Source: Physella acuta (lineage: Eukaryota > Mollusca > Gastropoda > Physidae). From it: DNA of 64,000 nt. The translations under genes and the position numbers were made by a program. The stretch is from assembly GCF_028476545.1 (NCBI RefSeq), contig NW_026731690.1, positions 482,501 through 546,500 on the forward strand, read 5' to 3'. The notes under the pieces were generated by a model. That model searched no databases, had not been told where the DNA came from, and was given only the letters and a program-made list of their open reading frames with translations. The stretch's first letter is position 1. The number at the start of each line of letters is the position of its first letter. Shown one piece after another: positions 48,780 through 61,299 of this stretch.

Positions 48780-49475
48780 TTTTACTTTCTCGTATATACG
48801 AAGTATAGAGAAAGTCTTGTAATCGTGCAAAAAAAAAAATCGAGATTTTTACAAATCTCGACGTTTTACACCTCACTGATACGGAAAAACATAATTTTGC
48901 AATCTTGTCCGTATGTCTGTGTGTCTGTCTGTGTGTCTGTCTGTCTGTCTGTCTGTCCGTGTGTAAACACGATAACTTGAGTACCGTTACAGCTAGGTTG
49001 ATGAAATTTCATATATATGTATTTTATCAAAATCGTAGATACGTATCAACTTTTGAGCGATTTCCAATAACCGGAAGTGGTACTTTTCCTACTTTGAATT
49101 TTTCAAAAGCCTATAACTTGGGTACTTGTTGAGATAGATAAATGAAATTTCACATGTAAGTAAACGATCTAATTCTCTACCTTCTGTTAAATTTTGAGTA
49201 ATTTCCGTTGACTGGAAGTAGTACTTTACGCTACTTCCGATTTCTCAAAACACTAATGTAAATTTTAAAAGTACTAATAATATTGCGCACTATTATGTGC
49301 TTTTTTATTTGGCGTTCACTTGGCGTGCAATTAATTTGTCTACGAGATTTTATTCTATTTTTAAAACTTTAAGTATTTAAAATGGATTAAAAATCCTGTC
49401 TATAGCCCGAGTTCCCATCCCCTGTTATTTTATATAAGAGTATTCGAGAAAGTGTAGGGGAGATCACTCCCGGTT
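48780..49475 (+). repeat. Interspersed repeat, best copy of the TTTCTCG...GAAAGT family
   Basis: Starts ACTTTCTCGTATATACG, followed by AGTATAGAGAAAGTCTTG (a near-palindrome). It passes through a (TGTC)n tract at 48915-48960 and ACAGCTAGGTTGATGAAATT, and ends near TATTCGAGAAAGTGTAGG then GGGAGATCACTCCCGG. ACTTTCTCG at the start and CGAGAAAGT near the end are inverted, which hints at a DNA element. Nested in the hAT element. Confidence 0.7.
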
Positions 49476-50424
49476 TTTTAACATCGTGATAGGTATGGGT
49501 TGGATCACTGTATTGATCACACACCTTTTTACTGGTAATTGCAAAAACAATATTCACAGAGTTTTACGTTTAAAAAGCTAATTTTCTGGCGGCATGGTAC
49601 TTTGGTACATCATTACGCGTTTTTCTACAAGTACTTACCAGATCAGTTCGGGGTGGGTTGGGGGGGGGGGGGGGGGGTTCAACTTCATTCACCACTGTCC
49701 GGTCACTTTAGGTCAATTATCCAACCCAGTGTATACCTAGGTGTGACATTAATGTCGCTCTACACAATTGTGGTGGTGAGGTGGGGTTGAAACTGTTTTA
49801 TATAATTTGTAATCGTAATCACTATAGCCCAAACTGTAAGAATACTACTACTTCATCGTGATGAAGTTGTTGACCTTGTCAAAATTTCCCCACCACTACG
49901 CAGTTTGCTCATAAGTAAATTTAAATAGAGGTGCAACATCTGTTGTATTTGTTTCTGTATTGTAATGTTTTTTAATTAACCGCACAATTCAAACTTTATA
50001 TATAAAGTAATTATGTGTGAAGTTTTATGTATAACATTTTCTAATTCAATTATTCGTAAGCAAATACATTATACAGTTGCCTTAAACTTAACACCCCTCT
50101 TGCCAAGTGGTACTACCCGCAGAGGTTTTTTTAAACATTGCAATGCATCGTATTTGTTATTTTTAGCATGGCAAACTGATGCAGCTGTTAATACGTGTTG
50201 TAAACGTAGACACTACTAGACTAGTACAATAATGCTTAATTGCTGAATGAAAAGAAATCTTGTGATCTACATAGATGTGCCGACCAAAAATATTTTTTAA
50301 CAAATATCATTGTTTAAAACTTTGAGTTTAAAAACTGTCCAAAAAGGCGCCACTTTGCTGAAAATGGCCAGAGGGGGAGCGGCCGCTCCCCCTGCTCCCC
50401 CCTTGCGTACGCTACTGTTTACAG

Positions 50425-51034
50425 TATAACACGAATGTGAAATCATACAGTTTATTAAAATCGAATTTGTTACACTCCGGTGTAAGTTTTCTAGTATCAA
50501 GCTAGGATGTAAAAAGTCAACGCACACTGGCGTTGAGAGTCACTTAGAGAATGATTCATAAGCGGACATGAGTGGGCTGTTTTCACACAGTCACTTTAGT
50601 TGTCTATTTGGCTACTCTTTTTTTACGGGACAGGCGGTGTTGTATTTAGTGTTTGCTATAGTGTTAAAACTTCAAAAGTTTGGAATATATTTTCAAATTT
50701 AATTATCATTCTCAACGGTATTGCGAATACCTATTTGTAACTGGTGGGTAGTGGTACATTTACCCCTTTGACGTGCATTAATAAAAGCTAAACGTAATCT
50801 CATTTGCAACAAAGTACGTCATTTATTACACTGCATCAAAATTAAAAAATGTTTAAATTTTATAATAGTACAGATCAATAACAAAATGCATATAATATAC
50901 TAATTGCCGCTAGTGATTGACGATCTTTTATTGACACGTTAAAATAAACAATTCTCAGGTGTAAGCTGTTCTATGACAAACTGTGATTTTTATTAGTGAA
51001 TAAAGATATGCAGCTGGGTTATCACGACATAATA
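50425..51034 (+). promoter_or_regulatory. Conserved 5' flank of receptor gene 3
   Basis: Colinear with 3640-4226 and 22800-23422, but the most diverged of the three. The hAT element sits at its left edge, so any enhancer further upstream is 2.4 kb further away than in the other genes. Confidence 0.4.
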
Positions 51035-51098
51035 ATGAACCACGCTTATTTTATAACTGTGACTCTAATGGTTTTAAAATCGAGATTGGATATGACAG
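51035..51098 (+). CDS. Gene 3 signal-peptide exon
   Basis: MNHAYFITVTLMVLKSRLD, 64 nt, ending in phase 1. The hydrophobic core is interrupted by K and R more than in genes 1 and 2, so signal function is less certain here. Confidence 0.7.
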
Positions 51099-54000
51099 GT
51101 AAATTCATTTGTTTCACGAAAGATTTATTCTTTACACACATGGGTATCATTATATCAGTTGCCCACGTTATTATTAAATAATCACACTATAGGTAGTCTG
51201 GAAAAAATATGTTATTCTCACATCCAGAGAGTCTTGTATGTGAGCCGAAATCAGTTTATCACAACAACACCAGGACGTGTGTTCGTATGGTTCAACAACA
51301 ACAGAAATACATTGATGCCAAAAGGTTCTGTGAGAAGAATTTTACAGGTGGAGTACACCGTCAAACTCCAGGACATTTGGTGGTTATTTACGACAGTGAA
51401 ACTAGCAGTTTTATAAAAGGTAATTATGTTAACTACTTTTCCCTCATAGGTGGATTTAAAAAATATCGTTGAGTTTCCAAATTGTTTACTTCTCTATTCA
51501 TTCTCAAACAATGAAAACAAGAATAATAAAATATAACAGATTAAAAGTAATATAGGCTATATTTGTAGCGAAGCTTTGCATATTACTTGTATGAGCAGTA
51601 GTGATAATTTTCAAAAACAAACGTAACATTATATCACTTATGTATAAGGTAATCGTATATTCGAAGAAATCTCTTGATAAGTAATATGTGTAGTCTATTA
51701 TACGTGTAAATAACAATAACCAATAATCAAATTTAGAAATGTTCAGAACTTGGAGTATTCAAGAGGCGCTAATTGGTCTTCATGATGCTGCATTTATTGA
51801 GCACTACAGATGGGGCGATAATAAGGAGGTATAAAATCAATATATGATAGTTATTCGTCTACATGCGTATTAACATTATTAAGCACAAAATCGTAAACCT
51901 GTCCAGATTAAGTTTAAAAAAAATGATTTATAACGTTGCCATTATTTTCATACCTGTATCTTTCCCAGAACAATATTCCTACAACATGCACATTCCAAAT
52001 AAAACCATTTACTTAATTTTAACCAGATATAAAATATGAAAATATTTTAAAAGAATATTAAAATGTTCTACTTACAATGCAATTAATAAATAGTAAAGTT
52101 TAACAAAAACAGTTTTAAGTAATCTATTTATAGGTGTATAAAGCAGTAATTTGTTACTATTCTCATATCACTACGTACTAACAATTTTACAATTTTACAA
52201 CCACAGAATGCTACATACTTTGACTGGGCTACACCATTGTATGCAGAAGATAAGGACAAGAGAGCCGTGGTGGCTACAGCAACTGGTTGGAGGAAACATG
52301 ATAGGGAGACACCTGTAGAGTTCATATGCCAGTCTGACTCAGGTACATTTTTTTATTAGTAACAGATCTGCACATTGTATACCCAGAACCTAAGAAGTTA
52401 TCTAGGCATTATGGTTTAAACAATTTCAATTTATAATTTTGGGCTTATATTTTTCAAATTTTGCGAAAGTATAAATACTTCAATTTTTGTTATTGTTACT
52501 TCGAGCTTTGTTAAATTGACTAGATAGTATTTTTAACATTTCTAGGGTGAATAATACGAACATTTTTATAATGTAATAATTTAGCAATGGATAGTTCGGT
52601 AGGCCTACTTATACTCCAATAAAATAATTCCAAATAAATTCCTTTTTAAATTACTACTTAATAATGTTAGTTATTGATTTTAGTAAAAACATATTTTCTT
52701 CTTTAATGCATGCTAAACAAAAGTCTATTTTTTGGGATATGTTCAGATTATTTTAAATTTTTTTTTTACAGTTTATGTTCTAACGCGTTTTGAAAAATTT
52801 TACCATGTTTGGCACATGAAACTAGTATAGTAGTATAGTATTTACTATATATTGAAATATAAGCCGTTTAAATTTGATTGAGCTACTGGTCAGAATTCCA
52901 TAACGTGTGAATAAACGTACCCTTTTTAGTATGCAAACGCTGCAAAATTAGCCTTCAGCTATCACAATTCCCTCGTTACAAAAATTTTGTTTTTGCATCA
53001 AGGACTTTTATTAAAAATAGAAAAGTAGTAAGCTTTTTAGTGTTAAAAAACTGCAAACTGAGAAAAACAGCAAAAAGTAGCGAAAAGTAGGTCACGAATA
53101 CGAATTGATTACAATATGATGACGGATATAAAACTTTTCGCAGAGAACTTGTGAGATTGGGAAAAAAATAATTTTTAAATAATTAATAGGGTTATAAAAT
53201 TATATTTTAAACACACAGATTTTTTTTCCTCATTAAAGTTATTATATTAAAAAAAATGGACAAAGTATCCAAAAAAGTACGCAACTCATAATGACGAAAA
53301 TATTAGGATTTTTGTGATTTTGAAACGAGCATTTCCCCCCTTAACGAGCTAATTTTTTGCTTTAGAATGTTTTAACTATTTATAAAACTCCGCTCGATGA
53401 TTTTTTTCTCTCTTTACCTATTCGCTTAGGAAATATGGACCTTAGGTACATATTTAAGTTATTATCCTAAAACGTATGACTACCTTATGCTGGTTTCATT
53501 ATTATCTTTTCCCGTTTATGCCCGAGACACATAGAGCAGATGCATTATAGTACTTCTGTTTCAATGACTTTGGCACACAAGTCGGTTATACACCAGCCAC
53601 ATTTGTTTCCCTAATGTGAGTCAGGTACTCATCAGAGATGGGTGACGTCCTACAGACTCGAACCCAGGTTCCGAACTCGAAACTTTCGGGTCAGCAGTCT
53701 AACGCTCTACCGCTTGAATACACCGTTCCGATGCTGGTAATATTAGCCTGAAATCGATGATGCCCACTTAAGCTAATAAAATGTTGATTCAAATCGTTAT
53801 GAATAAAGGTAAAATTATATTTTAAAGCAGTCCTGCCAGAAGTAGTTCTCTCATGTCCTATCGCTGAAGAAGGAAAACAGAATCACTTGTTGTGGTGCAG
53901 TGTAGAGACCTATGAAGTTTCACAGAATCCTAGCATCCAGTTCTGTAGAAACAACATTAAAGGGATTTGTCCTAAAAATGGCTACACTACAAGTGATCAA

Positions 54001-57000
54001 GCTGTCGATTCTAACATCACAACACAACTTAACATCAGCACAGTAAGGAGAAAAGACGAGGGTACATGGACGTGTTTTTTAAGTTTTACAGTAAGATCCG
54101 GTACACATGAGATGAACAAGAGCTGCAATCTATCAGTTTACTGTAAGTATTAACTGGAAAGAATAACAACACTTTTTTTTCCATAGTATAGTTTCCATGT
54201 AGAGTATTTCGCTGCTACATTTTAAGAATTTTTATACCGTCTAGAATCATGCTCTAATTTTAAATTTCGTGTTAAAGAAGAATCAATTTAACTCAATTAA
54301 CTCATATACATATATACAATAATGACCCTAATTTTAAAAACTAATAATTTCCTTTTAATGCATGCTGATAAAAATGTATAATTCATATTGTAATTATTAA
54401 ATATTTTCGTAAAGTGTTTTGTACAACTATCAAAATTTTAGGTATGATAATGATGATGTCAGTAACAACAGAATTCAGTAGAATAAAAATGGTACCTGTT
54501 TATCTACCAAGTTTAATATGACAGGGCAAAATGTCTCTAAGCTAAACCTATGTAGACTCTGTAGCCAACCAGGGAAAAAATAAAATTATTGCTACTTTAA
54601 AATATTGAATCCTTTAAATTTGCATTTTACATTGTTTTAATTTATGAAAAAAATTTATTTAAAAAACTGTTATATCATCACAATTCTAAATTACTAGATA
54701 AAAAGAAATACCATTGTAAATATATATCTAACTATTATTCTTTCTATTGCCAGCCATCCCACAAATCCCCACTTGCCAACACACCTCTAACGACACACAC
54801 GTGCTGGTCACGTGCTCGACATATCAAGTTTACCCAGAGGCGAGATGCAAATGGGAGGCAACGTTTGGTATAGACAAAATAGAGGTTGGTTTTTGTTTTG
54901 TTTGCGTACAATGTTTTTACTTCCTACTTCGCTCGGTGAGTTTTTAAAAGTTGTCTTTTTAAAACGTCATATGAAAAGAAAGTATCGATTCTAATATAGA
55001 GTCTACTAGAGTCCACCCAACACAAGACATACACACTGAATGAATCTGTTTACTACAACACGACATGTACGGCAAGTTTTAAGCCCAACGTTACAGGAGT
55101 GTTCAAGATTGAAGTCACTATGTATGCTAATCAGTCAACACAAGGGGTAACACAGAAACATAATATAACAATAGGTAAGTTAGTTAGATGATTAGCACTG
55201 ACAACCTGTTTAATACCATCATTTTATTGAACTTGACAGGTGATTAAATTAGGACAGAAATATCAGCTTGTAAAATTACAGCATGCAGGCTACAGTTCTG
55301 AAGCATTTTACTTTTAGTTGTCGTAAAACACAAACTTTATATTTTACAGTTTATTCAATGCCTACTAAAATCTATATATATATAATTCTCTTCTGGGAGC
55401 CGTTTGAAAACAAGCTGCAAGCGCCTCCTTACAGTCCCCTCTCTTCCTCTCTATCACCATTACTACCACCCCCACCCCACCCCACATGATCTGGTGAGCT
55501 GTTGTTCATGCCAAATGTTTACAAATCATAGAGCCGGGTTTGTTGACGGCTATTAGGGGCAGATAATTTAGTTTGAAACTATTTTAAACTTACAGGAGGT
55601 AACTAAGAGGAGGCTGCTTTCATGGGGAGGCATTGGTACTGTCGTATTCACAAATTATGAATTACTGAAAAGTAGAAATAAAACAACTAAATAGCGGCGT
55701 AGGATACGCAGCGGGTCGGCTCGTTGAAGATATTTCGTTAGCTCGGGACTCGTGCTACACCAATGCGGAATTATCAAAACTGCTTTCCGATAAATCGATG
55801 CCACCAAAAACCTTCCGTAAAAATAACGTCTCGCAACTAAGTGCTACTGCAAATGAAGCCCCCTCACCCCAACCAGTGTTTCTTCCATTGTTTTTTTCTC
55901 GGGGGGGGGGGGGGGGGGGCAGCTGCAATTTTCGGGGGAGGGGGGGGGATGGACAAGTATTTTCGGGGATGCGGGCACTGGTAACAGTATTTTATAATAT
56001 AAATTTCGTTTCGTTTGGGGGAGGGGGGGGGTAGACTTTCTTCGGGAGAGATCCCCAAAGATGCCTGAAAGAAACACTGACCCCAGCCTATTCAAACCGT
56101 TTGTTAATTCACATCGACTCTTTACATTGACGCCCCAAACAAGAGTAAACGTGTACCTCGAAAAAATTTTTTTTTGCCACAAGCAGCCACTATAAGCAAT
56201 TTGAAAGACTAATGACTCTTACTATTTTCTTCCTTTACTAAACGGCTCATGACAAAAAGTCATTTATCGATTGAATAATGATATCATCGATTTTGTTTCT
56301 TTTCAGGTTCCCCAGAATGTCCAAGTCAATTTGACGTAAAATTAATCAACAAAGACAGCGTCATCATCTCATGGACACCTGGCCACAATGGCGGACTAAC
56401 ACGGACATTTGTTTTCTATAGCCACACAAACACCACGTTAGATAGGACCTTGGTAGCTGCTGTTGTTGATGATAACAAAGAAAGTATGGTTTACACTGTA
56501 AGAAACCTGGATATGAACACTACGCTTGTTTTTACTGTTGACGTTAAAAATATGTTCAGTATAATAGTGTGTCCAGATTTAAATGTCAGCGTGAATGTCT
56601 CAGGTAAGATTATTCTCAGCGTTAAAGTCTTTGGTAAAATGCTACCGTTCTATTTATAACTTTAGGTTTCAACAATGTCACGATTAACTCCTGTCTAAAG
56701 CAGATGCTGTACATCCGTAATTTGTATTTAACTCGGGGGTAATTGGCAGCGGAACGTTACAAGCTGATCATCAAGTGTCTCTAAGTGTTTTTAAAGTATT
56801 TTATCGTGCAGTAAACAGGACTAACTTCAGAATCCGCTTATATATGTAACAATTTTATACGTAAACCTTCGTGAAATAATTGTAAAGAAGTACACAGAGC
56901 CACAAGTCACGAGAGCAACTTCAGAACGAAGTCTACTCAGCTGGTCACTTACACACCACTTACATACATGACACATCTGGCTGGCTACTAAACTGAAAAT

Positions 57001-57389
57001 CTTTCCTGGTCATGCTCGGTCAAAAAACATGGGGTAGCAAAACGATAATTTCAATGTCTACTAAACTACCCCCTCCACGTTTATAAACAACAACACCGAA
57101 CTATTTTTAATTAATAACTTTTTAAAATGGCAGATAGCTTTACATTTAGGTTTATATATTGTATGCAGAAATTGATTAATAGCTTATCATAAGTTTAACA
57201 ATTGGTTTTATTTAATAGTTAATGTTCATTCAAGAGCTATTAAATGAGACAAAAATTAACAAGCTAATCAGCATTAAACAGGAAGTTATTTCCAACATAC
57301 ACCGTTGTTTCATTTCGAAAGTTCTACTACTATAATGCATGCATTTTTATACACACATTAAAATGTATTAAAAATCGTTTAAATACATA

Positions 57390-57456
<67 letters not shown>

Positions 57457-60400
57457 TAATATATATATATATATTTAGAAATAGATAAATAACAAGAAAT
57501 TAGCAAATAGTAGTCAGTGATGAAAACAAATACAGTACATTTAAGTAATATAAACATGAAATATTCGAAGAAGTTTCAAAACAAGTGCAAAATAAGCAAC
57601 GTAGCAGTAGGCTTTTATATTATTATAGATGCACATAATGTTCGGTATATTAATTTAGAGTATTGATTCTCTGATTTGATTCTTGATGTTGTTTGATGAC
57701 TCATTAATATTTGCTAGCACCAGATGTTTCGGACAATGGAAGTCTTGAGAAACAAAACGGGTCAGAATTAGAACCCAGAAATATGCTGTATCTGGTGATG
57801 GCATCGTTAGGTGTGGTGTTGCTTGCTGCATTGCTGGCTATTGTCGTTGTGAGGTTCAGACGTCAACATTCTTATAACAGAAAAACTTGTGAGTGCCAGC
57901 ATTCAACTTTTGTATGGTATTCGTATTCAAATGTTTAAAGTTGCACTAACGGTTACAGATTTACATAATAACGTTTTCAATAGATTTTATAAGAATACAA
58001 CATCAGTGTACAATCAGGTTATTATCAGGGAGAAGTAAACGATAAGTAGGATATCTGAAAGAATAATGCTTTAGTTTATTGCGTATAGGTTAAGTTCCCC
58101 TTTTCAGACCTAACTATCCATAGAGCATGTGAAGAAGATTTATATTTTTTCCCAACCTCTATATAAGAGGGGATGGTGATTTAGTACTATATCTAGTCGC
58201 CTTCATTCGAAAACTTGAGTCAGGTACCCATCCGAACTGAGTGGACTCAAGAACCCTGCCTTGAGTCTGGACAAAGAACCGAACTCGAGACCTTTGATGC
58301 TATGAGTCGATCGCATATTCTATATACATGTATAATCACGATGTTGTTATAAAAAGGTTTGTTTCATTGTTTTCTTTGTTAGACAATCTATACATATATA
58401 ATTCTCTTCATGGAGACTATAAAAAACACCAAGCAGTAAGCGCACCTAGCAGCCTCCTCCCTCTCTTCCTCTCTAGGCATATCCCTACCACCCCCAACCC
58501 CACATGATCTGGTGAGCTGTGGTTCACTCTACAATCGTAGAGCCGGGTTTAGTGCCGGCTATTAGGGGCAGATAATTCAGTTTGAAACGATTTTAAGCTT
58601 AGGGGAGGTAACTAAGAGAAGGCTGCTTTTACCGAGGGGGGGGGGGGGGGATGTAGGATCGGGGTTGGGGGAAAGGAGGGGGGGGGGTTATCGTCCATAA
58701 CGTCCTACTGATAGTGTTTTAAAGCAAATATTTTCAGTACTGTCGAATTCACAAATTATGAATTACTGAAAAGTAAAAATAAAACAACTAAATAGCAAAC
58801 TGATACGCCGCGGGTCGGCTCGTGTAAAATAAAAACCTAAAAGCTTTTTACTTTGTTTGCCATCTCTTCATCTAGTAATGGGTCGTGCAAAATTTAGTAC
58901 GCACAAAACATCAATGTAACCAGGCCACGTATCGAATGATTTGCTTCCCTGTTTATTTGTAACATTATGTATCCTCCCCAACCACTCAGTGGGAGTGTGT
59001 ATCCTCCTTCCCGATTTATCCAAGTGTGTAATCCCACTCACCACTTACGTTTGGCGTAAGTGGTGCACATGCCCGTTTTAACAAGGTTTAAATGTGACAA
59101 AATATAAAAGTAATTCTTTTCATTGTTTGCTTAAAACTTAGCTTAGAGATTATTCTATTTCTAATTTTAAATTGCGTGCTTATTCCCCTGTCTGGTGAAT
59201 TAAATCCCTTTAGTGAGCTGATACAAAAATAGAGTAGAAACGACATATGGTGCCCTTCTGTATGTTCTGTTGATTTAGCTTTATCCTTGTAGCAACCCGG
59301 ATTATTAAATTGCTGTACGGATGTTTTGTCGCTAACTAAATATGTCGCTGTCGCTGTCTTGAGCACTAGCCAATGAGACCGCGTTATTTATATATAGATT
59401 TTTTTAATATAAATTTTACCATATCTAGCCATAGTAAAGTGGAACACACGATACAAAAAACTAGCATGGTTTTATGTTTTATTGATGAATCAAATGGTTG
59501 TTTTACTGAGCGATGCTATAACCTAACCGTTTAGTGATTTTTTAAACTAAACAATTATCTCACATAACACTAATTACTTGGTCAGTGGTCAAACTACCAT
59601 AGTCATGTCAAAACTGTCTCTTTGAAACGGTCATTAGTTGTCCACCTCCTTAGGTGTGCCATATAATTATCTCTAGCTTACATCTCCTGGTGTTGCACCA
59701 ATTTTATTTGTAGACTTTTACACTCTACACTTTATTAAAATTAGAGAAATTGTGGTGGGTACCCGAGTTACAAAAATGAACCTCAAACACGTGACTTTCT
59801 TTAAAACCCTTAACAATGCCATTGCATTTACAAAAAATAAAATGGATTTATAAATGCTCATCAAACAAAAGAAACGTGTTCGTATCCAATGTATAAGAGA
59901 ATAGTTGCCTTTTGACGCCTTCTTGATTAAAACAAAAATTAATCGATTTTCGGTACACTGTCTGTATGCGTCTCTGTATATAAACACGATCACTTGAGTA
60001 GCATTTCATAAAGGTACAGACAACTTATATACATTATTAGATCCAATGAGTAAGTTTATTTTAACCTTTAATAGAGTTCCGGTATGCGGAACTATATTTT
60101 TTTTCAGTTTGTCAAAAACCTTCAGAATTCGACACTCGTATATCATATTCTTATTAAGCAGCATAGAATGTGTGTTTTCTTAATAATACTCGCTGTTTTT
60201 TCACAAACTTAGTAAACATTTCTATACCCCGATTCCGCTGGATGTTCCACCACAACAGTGCTTACACAAATATACGACAAGGTTTAGATTACCTCATACT
60301 CTCCTCATGTTAAGTATTAACACCACACTGTTTAATTTAGTGATGAATTTCATTCTGTTATTGACTTTGTCATCAGGTAAACATAAGAAAAGCAAGGCTG

Positions 60401-60465
60401 AAATGGAGGTGCTCAATAACTTGTACGGTCTACAGGACATTAAACTCTACTGTAACAATACATAG
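51035..60465 (+). CDS. Receptor gene 3: SP-CTLD-(Ig-Ig-FN3)x1-TM-short tail
   Basis: Shortest member. Exons: 51035-51098, 51228-51419, 51737-51828, 52207-52342, 53831-54142, 54754-54884, 55000-55174, 56307-56603, 57718-57888, 60377-60465. Total 1659 nt, 552 residues, all open with GT-AG junctions and consistent phases. Putative type-I receptor. Its first CTLD exon is 24 nt longer than in genes 1 and 2, and its second Ig is two residues shorter. An in-frame ATG at 51008 would add nine residues. ATTAAA at about 61053 may serve for polyadenylation. It lies tail-to-tail with the minus-strand gene ending at 61300. Confidence 0.85.
51228..52342 (+). CDS. Gene 3 C-type-lectin-like domain (three exons)
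   Basis: Exons 51228-51419 (192 nt), 51737-51828 and 52207-52342. Landmarks: VYHNNTRTCVRMV, YIDAKRFCEKNF, then GGVHRQTPGHLVVI, WSIQEALIGLHDA, YRWGDN, VEFICQS. The extra eight residues before HLVVI restore a more usual loop length, so genes 1 and 2 are probably the shortened forms. As in the others, EPN/QPD, WND and the inner cysteine pair are missing. Confidence 0.85.
52343..53830 (+). other. Gene 3 intron between CTLD and Ig
   Basis: Left part is unique AT-rich sequence. From about 52940 it resembles 11020-11920, the inter-cassette intron of gene 1, including the reverse SINE at about 53555-53735. Confidence 0.6.
53555..53735 (-). mobile_element. tRNA-derived SINE before gene 3 Ig exon
   Basis: Close to the copy at 11640-11820. 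The reverse head contains AAGCGGTAGAGCGTTAGACT. It ends about 100 bp before the Ig exon. Confidence 0.75.
53831..56603 (+). CDS. Gene 3 single cassette (Ig-Ig-FN3)
   Basis: Exons 53831-54142 (312), 54754-54884 (131), 55000-55174 (175) and 56307-56603 (297). Ig: VVLSCPIAEEG, LWCSVE, KDEGTWTC. Second Ig: VTCSTYQVY, CKWEATF, NTTCTASFKP; MYANQST is two residues shorter than the sisters. FN3: VIISWTPGHNGG, NTTLDRT, VYTVRNL. Confidence 0.87.
55370..55725 (-). repeat. Interspersed (TA)n-ended repeat, reverse copy in gene 3 intron
   Basis: Reverse of the 3120-3527 family: a TA run at 55372-55382, AATTCTCTTC, GGCTATTAGGGGCAGATAAT and CGGGTCGGCTCG at the right end. Gene 2 introns lack it (about 28800 and 32565 run on from CTATTAACATTGAAGATATT). 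Confidence 0.78.
55874..56079. mobile_element. Small MITE with G-rich interior, 206 bp
   Basis: Ends CAGTGTTTCTTCCA and TGAAAGAAACACTG are near-inverted, with flanks ACCCCAAC and ACCCCAGC (7 of 8), as in hAT-like elements. Gene 2 cassette C has the empty form CACCCCAACCTTACAAAC at about 36278. The poly-G runs produce spurious glycine- or proline-rich frames on both strands. Confidence 0.82.
56604..57717 (+). other. Gene 3 intron before TM exon
   Basis: Colinear with 36800-37891. Interrupted (TA)n at about 57390-57473. No exon seen. Confidence 0.6.
57718..57888 (+). CDS. Gene 3 transmembrane exon
   Basis: 171 nt, phase 1-1. Stalk EKQNGSELEP, span MLYLVMASLGVVLLAALLAI with VVV, then RFRRQHSYNRK. 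Nearly identical to gene 2. Confidence 0.87.
57889..60376 (+). other. Gene 3 last intron
   Basis: Contains a reverse SINE (about 58090-58310), a reverse (TA)n-ended repeat (about 58390-58830) with a poly-G run, and fragments of the TTTCTCG repeat (about 59940-60010). It lacks the LINE and Gypsy pieces found in the gene 2 intron. Minus-strand frames at 59088-59366 and 59718-59993 show no domain. Confidence 0.55.
58390..58830 (-). repeat. Interspersed (TA)n-ended repeat, reverse copy 2
   Basis: From ATAATTCTCTTCATGG to CCGCGGGTCGGCTCG, matching 55370-55725. Includes a poly-G tract near 58636. Confidence 0.75.
60377..60465 (+). CDS. Gene 3 short cytoplasmic tail exon
   Basis: After TTTGTCATCAG, phase 1. 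Codes KHKKSKAEMEVLNNLYGL then QDIKLYCNNT and TAG at 60463-60465. Basic after the membrane, then tyrosines in NLYGLQD and KLYCNN. There is no 66-bp expansion. Confidence 0.8.
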
Positions 60466-60519
60466 TGTGTGATGTGGGATGGTGGGGGTGTTCTCTTTCA
60501 GAGTATCATGCACGTGTGT

Positions 60520-60940
60520 GTGGCAGAGGGAGAGACAGGAGAGAGAGACAGGAGAGAGAGACGATGCAGAGAGAGAGGAGAGACAGAGAGAGAGAACTAA
60601 AGAGAGAGTAGAGATGTGTGCGTATCAGTGCGTTTGTATGTTTGACCGTATGTGTTAAGATAGATACAGGAGAGAGACAGAGGAAGAGAGAGACAGGAGA
60701 GCGACAAGAGAGAGAAAGAGGAAGAGAGAGAGACAGAGAGAGACAGGAGAGAAATAGACAGGAGAGAGAGATAAAGAGAGAGACAGAGGAACAGGAAAAA
60801 GAGAGACAGAAGACAGAGAGTGATGGAGAGAGAGACAGGAGAGTGAGAGACAGAGTGATAGATGCAGGAAAGAGAGACAGAGAGAGAGACGGGAGAGAGC
60901 GAGAAACAGAAAGAGAGAGAAAGAAAGAGAGAGAAGAGCT
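60520..60940. repeat. Imperfect (GA)n tract
   Basis: A 0.4-kb purine tract of GAGAGA with ACAG interruptions. It gives a 115-codon Arg/Glu-rich frame that has no support as a gene. Confidence 0.95.
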
Positions 60941-61299
60941 ATGTGAGTATCAGTACGTTTGTTAATATGGTAGTATGTGTTTCCATGTGAACATATGTAT
61001 TTTAAATTTATTTATTGAAGATGTGAACGATGTATTTTTTTTTATCTGAAACATTAAAGAAAAAAAGTTTACCACTAGGAAATCAATGCATGACTTTCAT
61101 TTCTACAGTTGTATTTATTGGTATCTAAAACTACTATATAAATAGATTAGTCTCAAAGCATAACTGGTACATATTATAACGTTGTGCATCCAAAGCCAAA
61201 ACAAAATGAATTATTAATATTATTTGAACACAAATACATTATTCATCAAGAAATATCATTTTTTTTTACATTTTTATCGTTTCTTTCATTTCATACTCA

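Larger units (their letters stand above)
48033..50417. mobile_element. hAT-type element, 2.4 kb, with nested repeats, upstream of gene 3
   Basis: Ends CAGAGGCGTATCCAGG and CTTGCGTACGCTACTG (reverse CAGTAGCGTACGCAAG), with an exact 8-bp duplication TTTACAGT (48025-48032 and 50418-50425). Genes 1 and 2 have the unbroken site, TGTGTTTACACTTTAACACG and TGTGTGTACAGTTTAACACG. The interior contains a (TA)n run (48119-48208) and a full copy of the TTTCTCG repeat (48780-49475). No transposase frame recognised. Confidence 0.9.

Noticed and set aside
55798-56182. Glycine- and proline-rich frames
   Set aside because: They come from poly-G runs inside the 206-bp MITE.
59088-59993. Minus-strand frames of about 90 codons in the gene 3 intron
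   Set aside because: No domain, no splice context, and the sister intron does not keep them open.
60618-60965. 115-codon Arg/Glu-rich frame
   Set aside because: It is an imperfect (GA)n tract with no homologous frame in the other copies.
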